From Arsenophonus fragariae (GTDB lineage: Bacteria; Pseudomonadota; Gammaproteobacteria; Enterobacterales; Enterobacteriaceae): a stretch of DNA of 64,000 bases. Made by a program: the position numbers and the translations under genes. The stretch lies in NCBI GenBank assembly GCA_047291315.1, contig JBDPYZ010000011.1, positions 1-64,000 of the forward strand, written 5' to 3'. The notes beneath the pieces are model-generated. The model did not search any database. It had not been told where the DNA came from and worked only from the letters and a program-made list of their open reading frames with translations. Of the stretch, positions 10,668 through 22,205 are shown piece after piece (the stretch's first letter is position 1; each line of letters starts with the position of its first letter).

Positions 10668-11766
10668 ATGTTTGAAATTAATCCAATAAAAAATCAAATT
10701 CAGGATCTGTCTGAGCGGACGAAGATCTTGAGGGGGTATCTTTGACTATGATGCCAAAAAAGAGCGTTTGGAAGAAGTGAACGCAGAACTTAAGCAGCCT
10801 GATGTGTGGAATGAACCTGAGCGAGCCCAAGCGTTGGGTAAGGAACGTTCTTCTCTTGAAGCAATGGTAAAAACAATTGACGACTTGATTCAAGGTTTAG
10901 ACGATGTATCTGGTTTGTTCGATCTAGCGATCGAAGCCGATGATGAAGAAACTTTTTATGAGGCGGTCGCAGAGTTAGCGCAGCTGGAAGGAAAACTTGG
11001 ACAATTGGAATTTCGCCGTATGTTTTCAGGGCAGTATGACAGTGCTAATTGTTATCTTGATTTACAGGCAGGTTCAGGAGGAACTGAGGCGCAAGATTGG
11101 GCTAGCATGTTGATGCGCATGTATTTACGCTGGGCTGAATCAAAAGGTTTTAAAACAGAAATCATTGAAGCATCTGATGGTGATGTTGCTGGCTTAAAAT
11201 CTGCAACGATAAAGATTATTGGTGAGTATGCTTATGGGTGGTTACGGACTGAAACAGGTGTTCATCGTTTAGTGCGTAAAAGTCCTTTTGATTCTGGCTG
11301 TCGCCGCCATACCTCTTTTAGCTCAGCATTTATTTATCCTGAAGTGAACGATGATATTGATATTGAAATCAATCCCGCAGATTTACGCATAGATGTTTAC
11401 CGAGCATCAGGTGCTGGTGGGCAACATGTTAATAAAACAGAGTCAGCCGTACGTATAACCCATATTCCAACAGGCATTGTTACCCAATGTCAGAATGATC
11501 GTTCTCAGCATAAGAATAAAGATCAGGCTCTTAAACAACTAAAAGCAAAATTATGTGAGCTAGAGATGCAAAAAAAAAATGCGGATAAGCAAGTATTAGA
11601 AGAAAATAAATCTGATATTGGTTGGGGTAGCCAAATTCGTTCTTATGTATTAGATGATTCTCGAATTAAAGACCTACGTACAGGTGTTGAAAATCGCCAT
11701 ACCCAAGCAGTACTGGATGGTGATTTGGACAAATTCATTGAAGCAAGCCTGAAAGCTGGCCTATGA
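10668..11766 (+). CDS. prfB: Peptide chain release factor 2, +1 frameshifted
   Basis: RF2 recognises UAA and UGA. The gene is read in two frames: 25 codons from the ATG at 10668 to an in-frame TGA at 10743-10745, then a +1 shift continuing from 10744 to the stop at 11764-11766, giving 365 residues as in E. coli. The anticodon-like SPF tripeptide is in RKSPFDSG and the catalytic GGQ in GAGGQHVNK. The residue before SGAGG is Ala, the common form, not the Thr peculiar to E. coli K-12. An oddity is Cys in SPFDSGC where E. coli has Gly. It lies nine bases upstream of lysS. Confidence 0.96.
10731..10745 (+). promoter_or_regulatory. prfB programmed +1 frameshift signal
   Basis: The sequence AGGGGGTATCTTTGA contains the internal Shine-Dalgarno-like AGGGGG, a short spacer, the CTT slip codon and the TGA stop followed by C. 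This is the classic autoregulatory site: when RF2 is scarce the ribosome slips from CTT to TTT and makes RF2. It is unchanged from the E. coli form. Confidence 0.96.
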
Positions 11767-11775
11767 GGAAAAAAG

Positions 11776-13287
11776 ATGTCTCAACAACAGGGTACCGAGC
11801 AGTCCTTTGATTTAAATAATGAATTAAAAATTCGTCGAGAAAAACTGGCGGGATTGCGTCTAAATGGCATTGCTTTTCCTAATGATTTTCGCCGTAAATA
11901 TTTATCTAGGGATTTGCATGGTAAGTATGAGGATCAGAATACAGAAGAGCTTACTGCACTGAATATTGACGTCTCTGTCGCAGGGCGGATGATCACACGC
12001 CGTATCATGGGTAAAGCTTCTTTTGCTACTTTACAAGATATGGGTGGTCGTATTCAGATTTATATTTCTCGGGATGATTTACCGGAAGGGATCTATAACA
12101 AACAATTTAAGAAATGGGATCTGGGCGATATTCTTGGTGTTAAGGGTAAATTATTTAAGACTAAAACAGGTGAGTTAACCATTCATTGTCATGAAGTTTA
12201 TTTATTAACCAAAGCATTACGCCCTCTGCCAGATAAGTTTCATGGGTTGGTAGATCAGGAAACGCGTTATCGCCAACGTTATCTCGATCTTATTGCCAAT
12301 GATAGATCACGACAGACTTTTATTGTGCGTTCACGCGTACTGTCGGCTTTACGTAACTTCATGGTTAGTAAGGACTTCATGGAAGTTGAAACACCTATGA
12401 TGCAGGTTATACCGGGTGGTGCAGCAGCTCGTCCATTTATTACTCATCATAATGTGTTAGATATTGATATGTATCTGCGTATTGCGCCAGAACTTTATTT
12501 AAAACGTTTAGTTGTTGGTGGATTTGAGCGAGTTTTTGAAATTAATCGTAGTTTTCGTAATGAAGGCGTTTCACCTTGTCATAATCCAGAGTTTACAATG
12601 ATGGAACTTTATATGGCTTATGCTGATTATAAAGATCTTATTGTGTTAACCGAAGAGTTATTCCGAACGGTGACGCAAGAAGTATTAGGCACAACCCAGG
12701 TAAAATATGGTGAGCATTTATTTGATTTTGGGCAGCCTTTTAGCAAAATGACAATGAAAGAAGCGATAGTCAAATATCGAGCTGAAACGGATCCGACTGA
12801 TTTGGATGATATGACTAAAGCGACAACGATCGTAAAATTACTGAATATTGAGGTAGAAAAAGGCTGGGGATTAGGCCGCCTACAGTGTGAAATTTTTGAG
12901 GCAGTTGCGGAAAGCCATTTGATCCAACCGACATTTATTACTGAATATCCTGCAGAAGTATCTCCATTGGCTCGTCGTAATGATAATAATCCATTTATTA
13001 CTGATCGATTTGAATTCTTTATAGGTGGTCGTGAAATTGGTAATGGCTTTTCTGAGCTTAATGATGCAGAAGATCAAGCCGAACGCTTTGCTGAGCAGGT
13101 TCGTCAGAAAGATGAAGGAGATGATGAAACCATGTTTTATGATGAGGATTATATTACAGCACTAGAGCATGGATTACCACCAACAGCCGGTTTAGGTATT
13201 GGTATTGATCGGATGATCATGTTATTAACCGATAGTCATACAATTCGTGATATTATTCTGTTTCCAGCATTACGTCCTAGTAAATAG
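11776..13287 (+). CDS. lysS: Lysyl-tRNA synthetase, class II
   Basis: Charges tRNA-Lys. An N-terminal OB-fold anticodon-binding domain (about residues 60-170) is followed by the class II catalytic core with motif 1 (FMEVETPMMQVIPGG), motif 2 (FEINRSFRNEG and HNPEFTMMELY) and motif 3 (GLGIGIDRMIMLL). It is 503 residues long against 505 in E. coli. GAGGAAAAAAG precedes the ATG nine bases after the prfB stop, so the two genes are co-transcribed. It ends 17 bases before a strong terminator. No irregularity seen. Confidence 0.98.
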   Translation: MSQQQGTEQSFDLNNELKIRREKLAGLRLNGIAFPNDFRRKYLSRDLHGKYEDQNTEELTALNIDVSVAGRMITRRIMGKASFATLQDMGGRIQIYISRDDLPEGIYNKQFKKWDLGDILGVKGKLFKTKTGELTIHCHEVYLLTKALRPLPDKFHGLVDQETRYRQRYLDLIANDRSRQTFIVRSRVLSALRNFMVSKDFMEVETPMMQVIPGGAAARPFITHHNVLDIDMYLRIAPELYLKRLVVGGFERVFEINRSFRNEGVSPCHNPEFTMMELYMAYADYKDLIVLTEELFRTVTQEVLGTTQVKYGEHLFDFGQPFSKMTMKEAIVKYRAETDPTDLDDMTKATTIVKLLNIEVEKGWGLGRLQCEIFEAVAESHLIQPTFITEYPAEVSPLARRNDNNPFITDRFEFFIGGREIGNGFSELNDAEDQAERFAEQVRQKDEGDDETMFYDEDYITALEHGLPPTAGLGIGIDRMIMLLTDSHTIRDIILFPALRPSK

Positions 13288-13304
13288 AGTATTAAATTGA
13301 TTAT

Positions 13305-13338
13305 AAAAATGCCTGGGCTTAGGCCAGGCATTTTTATT
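13305..13338. terminator. Bidirectional terminator between lysS and queH
   Basis: Arms AAAAATGCCTGG and CCAGGCATTTTT form a near-perfect 12 bp stem with a short loop, with T-rich tails on both strands. It serves lysS on the plus strand and the convergent queH on the minus strand. Confidence 0.9.
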
Positions 13339-13353
13339 TTAATGGCTAGTCTA

Positions 13354-14007
13354 TTATTTATCGTAAGTGTAATATTTAACCCCAATACGGATAATCTCTC
13401 GTCCTTGTGAGCGCCGATGTTTATTGGTATCACGTAGAGAATAGATACAACCGCAATATTCTTGTTGATAAAATTGCTCGCGCTTACTAATTTCAATCAT
13501 TCTTGCTGAGCCGCCTTGTTTTCGCCAGTTATAGTCCCAATAAGTAAGGCCATCGTAATGCTTGGCGGCACGCTTACCGCAATCATTAATCTGTTGCATA
13601 TTTTTCCAGCGGGAAATACCTAATGAACTGGAGATAATGCTAAAACCATGGTCAGCAGCGTAGAGAGCGGTACGCTCAAACCGCATATCAAAACACATAG
13701 TGCAACGACTTCCACGTTCAGGTTCTTGCTCCATTCCTTTAGCACGGTTAAACCAGTTATCACTATCATAGTCAGCATCAACAAAAGGGATATTATGTTG
13801 CTCAGCAAAACGAATATTTTCGTTTTTGCGGATCTCATATTCTCGTTGTGGATGAATATTTGGATTATAGAAAAAAATAGTATAATCAATACCTGAAGCA
13901 CTTAGTGCTTCCATCACTTCACCTGAACATGGAGCGCAACAAGAATGAAGTAACAATTTATTAGCGCCATTAGGCAGAGTTAGTTTAGGACGGGTAAATT
14001 TATCCAT
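13354..14007 (-). CDS. queH: Epoxyqueuosine reductase QueH
   Basis: Catalyses the last step of queuosine synthesis, reducing epoxyqueuosine in tRNA, and is non-homologous to QueG. The DUF208 signatures are present: HSCCAPCSGEV near the N-terminus, GSRCTMCFDMRFERT centrally and QEYCGCIYSLRD near the end, supplying the cysteines for the Fe-S cluster and second metal site. The ATG at 14007 gives 217 residues, the usual size. A TTG start at 14091 would add a hydrophobic 28-residue leader not known in this cytoplasmic family, so I prefer the shorter form. It converges on lysS. Intact. Confidence 0.9.
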   Translation of the reverse strand: MDKFTRPKLTLPNGANKLLLHSCCAPCSGEVMEALSASGIDYTIFFYNPNIHPQREYEIRKNENIRFAEQHNIPFVDADYDSDNWFNRAKGMEQEPERGSRCTMCFDMRFERTALYAADHGFSIISSSLGISRWKNMQQINDCGKRAAKHYDGLTYWDYNWRKQGGSARMIEISKREQFYQQEYCGCIYSLRDTNKHRRSQGREIIRIGVKYYTYDK

Positions 14008-15835
14008 GGTTACAAATTTTATAGTAATCAATAATAGGGCTAATAATAACAGCAAGCAAGACATATGTAATAGTCTTTTTATTTTTTTCAAATTTGTTTG
14101 CTATGGGTGCCGAGAAGATTTATTACGGATAACAATCGATAAAAGCGCTAATGATATTTGACTTAAAGTAATTTAACATCGACACAGATTGATATAAAAA
14201 TTTATTTTATTAGAGATTAATACAATATTGGATAATTTTTCATTATGGTATTAGCTAATATAAATATCTAGTTAAATTAAAATATTTTTATATAAAATAT
14301 TGCAATAAGATAGTATTTTAACTAATTAAAGATATGTAACAAAGAATCATAAATGAAATTTATGAATCGTTATTTAGTATAAAATGTTTGCTAAAAATAG
14401 AGTTAGTTAATCGTAAATAAATAGGAATAATTTATAATGAAATTAAATATTATAAATTAAAAGATTAAGTTAAAGAAAATATTAAATAATTTGTTAAATA
14501 TTTTAATAGCAGAAATTTTTGTTGAAAAAAATTATTTTTTATCTTTTTTTATATCAATAAAGATTGCTTTAACGTATTATTTTTAGTTAAATAATACTAA
14601 CAACTAGTTCCCACTTTTTTGATAAAGTTTTTGCAATAATAACTTGTTTTACATGCTTTTGAACTTGATTTTTGCAAAATAAAATAATTAAGTAGTCAAT
14701 AGAGTTTATTGCATGAGAGTATTGAGTGTTTTTATATCATTATGTTTAGTAAAATTTTTACCGACAAAAGAGTATCAACTAACTGGTAAAAATATAAACA
14801 TTCTGTTATCCGATAATACTAAAGGTATATTATTTTGATTTAGAAATAACAAAAATAATGATATGATTAAGCCTGATAGTGATAAAAAGAGTCGATAAAT
14901 TGCCGGTTAGGATTTTAGCTTAGAATAGATCAGCTAATTAGCATAAAAATACCTCCTTGCGATTGTTGGCATGGAGGATAATAATAGTTAATGATTTTAA
15001 TTTGAAATTTTACAGCTATCAACTGTGATAATGGGATCATCTTATTTTTTGTTTATGATTTTTTCGTATTGCCTTTTTGCTTTTATTATTATATCTTTTT
15101 TATCACTAGTATTAAAAAAGAAAAAATATCTCACTTTCCCTCATATTTTATCATTACTTATGCTTATGGGGCAATGATATTTTTTTGTTTCTTTAATGAA
15201 GTAGTCGCGGTTGGTGAAAATAAGAGTGGTAGGATAGAACTTATTTATAATATAATATTTCATTTACTTACTATGGATATTTTTTCAAATAATAACCGAA
15301 TCAATTTAAACTATTTGTTAATATATTGTCCAATTATATTTATTTATTAAATTAAGGTGAAAAATATTGACATTTAGTTTTCAGATGAAAATTTTATCTA
15401 TTATTTTATACCATTATATCAGTTTTATAAATATAAAATAGCATAATTAAAGTTTTTTATAATATGCTAATAATTTAGTATAAAATTAATAAATTATTTC
15501 TATATTCAATATTAAGTTACAAAAAAAATATAAAGATTTACTTTTATCATTATCAATAATATGATGTTAAAAATAAGTTACTTTTACTATTTTCATGATT
15601 AATAATAAATATAAAAACTATCGTTGTTAACAGATTAACGATAATTACTATAAATTGTTCATTATTAGTTAGAAGCTAAATATTAAAAATTAACGGCTCA
15701 TTTGTTGTCATTATTAATAGTAAATGGTGTAATATAAATTAAGCTGTAACTTTAATTAAGGTTAATATTACAACTTAAATAAGTTAGTATGACATGGATA
15801 TAGTAAAAAGTAGTAAATTTAGAGGAGCTGACGTT
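14008..15835. other. Long AT-rich region without a supportable gene
   Basis: About 1.8 kb of extreme AT content. Short readings occur, for example 41 codons from 14713 (MRVLSVFISLCLVKFLPT) and a hydrophobic one from 15031 (MGSSYFLFMIFSYCLFAF). Neither has both a convincing ribosome binding site and a recognisable family. It probably represents fully eroded accessory DNA; only the promoter of the downstream lipoprotein must lie at its right end. Confidence 0.4.
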
Positions 15836-17266
15836 ATGAAAAGAATTATTGGTTTTAGCATTCTGTTATTACTCATTGGTTGTAGCAATAAAACAGTTTA
15901 TACATTGCCATCATTTAGCGATAGGCAAGATATTACCGTTATTGATCGAACGAAAAAACTTTTTCCTATTGCTAATTATCCACAAAATAGCGCTCGCTGG
16001 ATCCCGCCTAATGAGTCTGATTACAGACAACCATTTTTAACTAAAGTACAACAAAAAGAGGCTTTTAATAGCCTGTTAGCGCATTATTTTGGTGATCAAT
16101 CTCCCTGGAATGGTGATTACATTCAGTCAGTTTTACAGGATGAAAAAGGTGCGAAAAGAAATTTATCGTATTTTGCTGAAAAGTTTACTGCGGCTAATGT
16201 GAGTCACTATGGCGAAAATTTTCGTTTATTAGATGCTAACTGGAAAGCAAAAATGCAACATCTGGTATCAGTGCCTATTGCCGATCAATATACCCCCGCT
16301 GCTCGGGGGATCACTTTGCGTGACAGCGCGGTAAGATACTTACCAACTGCTTATCCCGCTTTTGATGATCCGCGTAAGGCAGGTCAAGGTTATCCTTTCG
16401 ATATGCTACAAAACTCAGCTCTTCATCCGGCTGAACCGGTTTATATTGTAGCGGCAACCGCTGATAAATCTTGGAGTTTCATTATATCATCAACTGTCAT
16501 GGGATGGGTCGATAGTTCACATATTGCTAAAGTGAATGATCATTTTATCCAGCAGTGGACAGTCATGGCGAAAAAAAAGCTTATTGCGGTCATCAATGAT
16601 AATGCCAGTTTCACTGATGAAAGGGGCATATTTAGATTTACGGCACGTACTGGCACATTATTGCCATTAAAATTGATTAACGGTAAAGCAAAGATCGCAT
16701 TACCGGCATCCGGTGAAAGTGGCTCTGCAGTTATTCGTTATGCGACACAGTCTGAACAGCTAGTGCGTCAGGTACCTATTTTACCAACGGCAGAGAATAT
16801 GGCACATATAATCCAATATATGCGAGGTAAGGATTATGGCTGGGGAAGTCTTTATGGTTTTAATGACTGTTCTGCGGAAGTAAGAAATCTTATGCTACCT
16901 TTTGGCGTTTTTCTGCCGAGAAATTCGTTAGCTCAATCGTTAACTGGTAAGCGAATTGATCTGAGTCATTATTCAACCGATAAACGACTTGCATATTTGA
17001 TGGAATATGGCAAGCCATTCAAAACATTAGTCTATATAAAAGGACATATTATGCTGTATGTTGGTAACTCAGATTGGCAGGGGCGTACTGTACCGATAAT
17101 ATACCATAATGTCTGGGGTTTAAGCCCAGCAGCGCCGCCGAGTCGCAGTATTATTGGCCAATCAGTTTTTATGCCGCTCTTGTCGCAATATCCTGACGCA
17201 CCAGAGCTTAAATCACTGGCAAGCAAGCCACTGTTTATCATTACCTATCTCGATCAAGCTGAGTGA
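15836..17266 (+). CDS. SH3b / NlpC-P60 family lipoprotein (putative cell-wall peptidase)
   Basis: Predicted lipoprotein of 476 residues. The signal ends in the lipobox LLIGC, so the mature protein starts at Cys near residue 16. A helical stabilising region and two SH3-like regions follow, then an NlpC/P60 cysteine-peptidase domain: GWGSLYGFNDCSAEVRN with the catalytic Cys, and KGHIMLYVG with the catalytic His. Such enzymes cleave gamma-D-Glu-diamino-acid bonds in stem peptides. I chose the ATG at 15836 because GAGGAG lies just upstream and the lipoprotein signal begins there; a start at 15794 adds 14 polar residues. It stands alone and appears intact. The substrate is inferred from the family only. 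Confidence 0.85.
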   Translation: MKRIIGFSILLLLIGCSNKTVYTLPSFSDRQDITVIDRTKKLFPIANYPQNSARWIPPNESDYRQPFLTKVQQKEAFNSLLAHYFGDQSPWNGDYIQSVLQDEKGAKRNLSYFAEKFTAANVSHYGENFRLLDANWKAKMQHLVSVPIADQYTPAARGITLRDSAVRYLPTAYPAFDDPRKAGQGYPFDMLQNSALHPAEPVYIVAATADKSWSFIISSTVMGWVDSSHIAKVNDHFIQQWTVMAKKKLIAVINDNASFTDERGIFRFTARTGTLLPLKLINGKAKIALPASGESGSAVIRYATQSEQLVRQVPILPTAENMAHIIQYMRGKDYGWGSLYGFNDCSAEVRNLMLPFGVFLPRNSLAQSLTGKRIDLSHYSTDKRLAYLMEYGKPFKTLVYIKGHIMLYVGNSDWQGRTVPIIYHNVWGLSPAAPPSRSIIGQSVFMPLLSQYPDAPELKSLASKPLFIITYLDQAE

Positions 17267-17526
17267 TGTTTATTCGATAACTTTTAATTCACTACCCTAT
17301 CTTTTATTAGCGCAATCACTGCCAGCTGCAAATTAACAATCTTGCTGTTGGCAACAATTCTTCTCTTGCCATCCAGTTATTTGCTAATGCTTTCTGTTTT
17401 CTATCAATTATTTTATGGAATATTTGATGCAGTTAAAATTCCTCATTGTTAATTAAATGGTTTAATTATTAAATTTTTATAAGTTAATTATTTTTAACAA
17501 TTAAATTACATTAGGATGACGGTATA

Positions 17527-20500
17527 ATGGATGTATCACCTGCTTTATCGGATCTAAAGGCTGAATGGTTAGATTGTGGATCACAACCAAACATCGATCG
17601 GAGGATAGAAGGACTGCACAGAAAGAGTTAATAACTATATTGATAAAAAATTCATTTCTTAACTTATCCGCCTTGTCTTTAACTACGTTTCCTAATTTAC
17701 CGAAATGGTTAATAGAATTAAATATTAATGATAATCAGTTAACTATGCTGCACGATAATTTACCCAAAGAATTAACCAATTTGTCTGCAGGTATAAATCA
17801 ATAAATTAGCTTGCCTGCCTGAGCATCTACCTGACACACTGAAATATCTTAATACTAAAGATAATCAGCTAATTTTTTTGCCACATAATCTGCCAGCTAA
17901 ATTGAAATATTTCAATGTTAATAATAATCAGCTTACAGAATTACCGGTTAACTTTCCCAATAAGCTGCTTTTTTTAATATTGATACCAACCCGGTCACTA
18001 TGGGGTGTATCACTTTTTCTGTTGCTGCTATTTAAATAGGTCAGGATCCTAAATTGCCTAAGTTATTCAGCCCTAAATATGAATTAATTGAAGAATGGAT
18101 AAAATAGTTAGACAAGTCTCCGTAAAGGAAACTGACTTTAGAAAAATTGTATTTTCTCGAATGGTTGATTATCTGCGTTTGCAAGAACAATACCTTGATT
18201 TATTAAATCTAACTGACTTACCGGATCATTTACCCAACAATCTGATATCATTAAATGTTAACGATAACCAGCTGACAGAGTTGCCGGAGAATCTCCCAAC
18301 CACCATCCAAGAGCTTTATGTTTATAATAATCAGTTAACTTCTCTGCATGATAGTCTGCTTGAAAAGTTAACACTATTGGATGTTGACCATAACCGGTTG
18401 GTGGAGTTACCAAATAATTTACCAACGACTTTGTTCGGTTTAGATATCAGTAATAATCAATTGATTCGGTTACCGGATAATTTACTGGCTGGATGATAAT
18501 TGCTTAATGCTGATAATAACCGATTAACCTTCTTACCTGATAGCTTGTCGGCGAGTTTAACGAATCTGATTGTTAGTAATAATCAACTTATTGTTCGGCC
18601 TGATCATATTCCCAATAAATTAATAAGATTTAACTTTACTGGAAATCAACTCAGTGCTGAGTCGACTCATCTGCCTATTAATCTTAGCCTGGCTGGTTCA
18701 AGTTGGGATTATGCTATCTTGACCTCTGACCGTAATGTGTCAGATTGGCAAATTTCCATCAATAAATTTTAATAATGAAGGGGGAATAAGCCGGTTTGAT
18801 GGCCAATTAATTATCCAACTGGAAAATCATCCGATAGAGAGAGAGGCGGCGAACCGATTAGTAAAAAAACATCCACAAATATCGGTTTTAGTTCAGCTTG
18901 ATAGGCAGGAAAATATTTTACTGTACATGGCAATATCGAATATTTGCGGAAGCAAATAAAACAGCGCTGGCAGTTAGTTGGCCATGGCCGGGAAAGCCTG
19001 CTTGATGTGATACAGTATAACATTTTGTCCTAGCGTAAACCTAAATCTAAACTTCTGGCACAGCAATTAAAATAATTGGCGATGGATTTGGGGATAACTG
19101 TTTCGCCGAAACATATCAATCTGGTTCGTTGTTCGTTGGCTGACGATAGGCAGCAAACCAGTTATGTCAGAAAATCTGCTGAAGCTTTAGATGAAACGAT
19201 TCGGCCCTGTTCTATCTATGCCTATTCTTTAAACTTATGGTTGGTGATGAGGGCAGAAAATGATTGATTGAAATAGGTAATAAAACCACGCTGTTTTTTT
19301 ATAGCGAGAAAAATAACAGGCATATAGAGAAAGTGACCTGAAAAATAGTTAATAATTTGGCAAAAAAGGGATTGAACAAGTGATCTTAGGTGCTCCTTCA
19401 AGGCTGGAGTCTGTCTTTTATAAATTAATGTCTTTCATCAAGCTGACTGAGTAATTTCAGTCGACTATGAGTCAGTTTTGTCATTATCATCGATTGTTGT
19501 TACAAAAGTGCGTGCTGCTTTTTACTAGTTTTAGCAAAAGTAAGGTGCAGCCGGGTAGTTATGATTTACAGTTTATCAATAATGAGACAAATCAATTTAA
19601 AAAATTGGTTACTAATAATAAACATATTATTGATTTTATTAATAAATGTAATCAATATCTGGAAATGATTATCAAAGTTTATTATTACAACGGTAAAATA
19701 TTAATTCTGCTCAGTAATGTTACTGATGTTAATAATGTACATGAATTAAATGCAGCTTTCCTAATCAAAGAATTGATCCCTTGGTTTGCTAATAAACATT
19801 GGCTTGGCGTGGTGGTGGATGAGTTATCAGAAACCCTCAGTATGGCACTGAATATACACACTTATCTCAATTTGACTCAAATAGTTCATGGGACAGTGGA
19901 AGATACAGTGCGATTGATTAATTTATATCAAATATTTGCCTACCAGGGACAGCAGGCAAAGAAAGAATTATTGGCTTCATTGTTTTGTTTTTATACCAGC
20001 TACTTTTGGGATGGTGTATTTAATATTGCCAGTATCGTTTTGGATAGTATTGAAATAGCTCATGCGCAAAATGAGTTGCCACTGACGGTTTTTAGTGTTC
20101 AGTTAGTAGGCAACTATTTTGCCGATGTTGATTTGCCTTATAGAGAGGGCGGTTATCGTCAGGTAACGAAGTACTTGCCAGTGATGTGGTTATTACGATT
20201 ATGTAGCAGATGTAGGGGCAGTTATTACAGAACTGGACTTACGGCAAAATAAACTGACTTTTGATAGCTAATGTTTTTATCGTAATGATCCTACTTACGC
20301 TGTTGGTTCAGGTAAAAGTAATTATTTCTTTTTCTGGCCCAATCGTGACCTAAATCGAGATAAAAGTCAGGCTATTAATATTCGACAGGGGTTGGGCTAT
20401 CAAAATAGTCAGTTTAATTTTAAGTATGGCGAGCATGCGTTGATTCTACTAGGCGCGCCTATACCTACTTATATTATCATTATATGATCTTACCTTTTGT

Positions 20501-21770
20501 CACTGTAGGAGATGATAGGGAATTTGATATATTAAGAAAACTGAAACAAGATGAACGATTTGATTTTTATGTTTTTCCCGGAGAACGCGCAATTTATAGG
20601 ATTATACCAAATTATGTTTCAATCCCCATTAAAGTGATTTTGGACGATCACGATTTGCTGATCCTAACATTGCCAGTGGATTTTCAACGCTATATCACTT
20701 ATCAGTTGATTGGTGGTAAGGGAGAATACCCGGATTAGTTTAGCGAAAGAGGTGTCAGTAAGCTTACTATCAAATAATACTAATACGCGTTGGGTGTTGG
20801 ATTCGCGTTATCTTAAATCGTGCAGCAATATGAAGGTTAGTGATGAGGGTTACTATCTCTATATTGATAATGTAGTAATAACCTTATCGGAAAGTGCTGG
20901 TCAGATTTCTGTGATAAATAGGGAAGGGATTTTTTTGATGAAAAAAGTAAGAAAATGCATATTATTCATATGGATGCAATGCATTTCAATAATAGTAGTT
21001 CACTGAATATCTAAAAATGTTAGCCAATATTCAGGATCATCTGACGGCGTTTGTGGTCATCGATCACTATCAACCTGACAATGCTGTTGGTGAAATGGGC
21101 AGAGTCTATTATGAGACCGCTCGTAGCCGTATGATTTATACTAATCGGCCAGGTGAGGCAGAATTTCTGAGTCAAGCGGTTTTAGCTAAAGTGGAAGGCG
21201 ATAAAGCCTGGTTTTATCGGGATACAGCTATTTGGCAGGTAGAGATGAGCAGGGGCAAGATATTACAGCAGTATTTGCCTTTTAGTTTTACAACTGAAAG
21301 TCATGACACCATTCGTAGCTATACAATACAGGGAAATGGCCAATTACTTTTTGTTATCGCGCGAGGAAAGGATGTTGGTTGTGTCTATACTGTTGAGACA
21401 CAGCTTTAAAATTGCTGGTAATCAATGGTGATAAAGTGCTGTTGGCGATGTTAGATGAGGTTAAATCGAAGGTAAATTCTAGTGTAACAGTTAACAATTC
21501 TGAGCTGTTATTATCTGAAGGCCCTAAAATCCCTTTCTTGGAAGTGAAGTAGACAGCCGATATGAACTTGTTTCATCAACCGTGCTTGTTCGGAGTTAGG
21601 TGGCTAAATACTCTATTTATCCGGCTATTTTGATGGACAGGAAAAACATTGTTGGTTAATAATGAAAGGTAAGGCATCTACATAAAGCAATCATCTTAAA
21701 CCTACCCAAAGTCAAGTCGACAGAGAGTGATTCGCTGAACTCTGCAAATGAGCTGAAAGATAGTCATTAG
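17527..21770 (+). pseudogene. Large LRR toxin with TcdA/TcdB-like translocation domain, decayed
   Basis: Stitched over many frames, this is one very large toxin gene. Residues after the start (MDVSPALSDLKAEW) lead into leucine-rich repeats of the SspH/YopM type. From about 18,770 a non-repeat part follows, and at about 20,270-21,000 comes a region aligning by eye with the translocation domain of Clostridioides difficile TcdA/TcdB: LLGAPIPTYI, DILRKLKQDERFDFYVFPGE, PIKVILDD, then YITYQLIGGKGEYP(frameshift)ISL, where TcdB has NKLSYSFDGAGGTYSL. Further partly open segments run to a stop at 21,768. At least ten stops or frameshifts are present. The cargo domain and target are unknown. It could have been two adjacent genes, but the matches run in order on one strand. 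Confidence 0.65.
17650..18690 (+). repeat. Leucine-rich repeat block of the toxin relic
   Basis: About a dozen or more units of roughly 20-22 residues on the pattern LPxxLPxxLxxLxxxxNQLTxLP, for example LPDHLPNNLISLNVNDNQLT and LPENLPTTIQELYVYNNQLT. This is the short bacterial LRR class of Yersinia and Salmonella effectors. It is interrupted at about 17,800, 17,980-18,090 and 18,496 by stops or frame changes. Confidence 0.85.
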
Positions 21771-22028
21771 CCAGATATGCTCAACCGCTTTCTTTTTAAA
21801 AAAGCCATTTTTCCAGACACCTTTTTTAACGCACAACCAGCCACGGGTGATGGAAAAATGAATATGCGGATGCTGATTTAGCTGTCTACCATAGGTATAT
21901 AGCGCGTAAAAGATACCGATTTCGATATCCGTTTTACGAGCAAAACATAAGATGGCTCGTGTTGCACAACGGAAAAAATTATTAAGTCACGGCCAGTTAT
22001 CATTAAAGAAAGGCCAAAGTAAGTGAGG
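21771..22028 (-). mobile_element. IS91-family transposase fragment
   Basis: The minus strand reads LLWPFFNDNWP, then LLNNFFRCATRAILCFARK, IEIGIFYALYTYGRQLNQHP and HIHFSITRGWL, the central part of IS91-type transposases including the HPHIH metal-binding motif of HUH (Y1-type) enzymes. One in-frame stop follows DNWP. Both ends are missing: the left end abuts the last codons of the toxin relic and the right end abuts a truncated kbaY. It is a dead fragment that marks a rearrangement. Confidence 0.75.
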
Positions 22029-22196
22029 CGTAGTAAAGGTACTCTGTGTACCGTCAAGAATGACCGGTGAAGACATTTTGGCCGCACTTTCAACAACGAC
22101 TTGGATAGTTTCTAAATTATGAACATTAAATGCGGATATTGCATATTTCCCCCGTTGGGCATTTTTTAGCATTTCTCGGGTAGAAATTAAATACAT
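22029..22196 (-). pseudogene. Tagatose-bisphosphate aldolase (kbaY/gatY), 5' fragment
   Basis: The first 56 residues (MYLISTREMLKNAQRGKYAI and IHNLETIQVVVE-like sequence up to GTQSTF) match the N-terminus of class II D-tagatose-1,6-bisphosphate aldolase. The frame then runs straight into IS91 transposase sequence, so the catalytic zinc ligands are gone. GGAGTTACC precedes the ATG. It was the last gene of the aga/kba cluster. Confidence 0.8.
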
Positions 22197-22205
22197 GGTA
22201 ACTCC

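Noticed and set aside
14008..14091. N-terminal hydrophobic extension of QueH from a TTG
   Set aside because: QueH is cytoplasmic; the ATG at 14007 gives the usual length.
15069..15350. 93-codon hydrophobic frame in AT-rich DNA
   Set aside because: Composition alone explains the hydrophobicity; no ribosome binding site or family.
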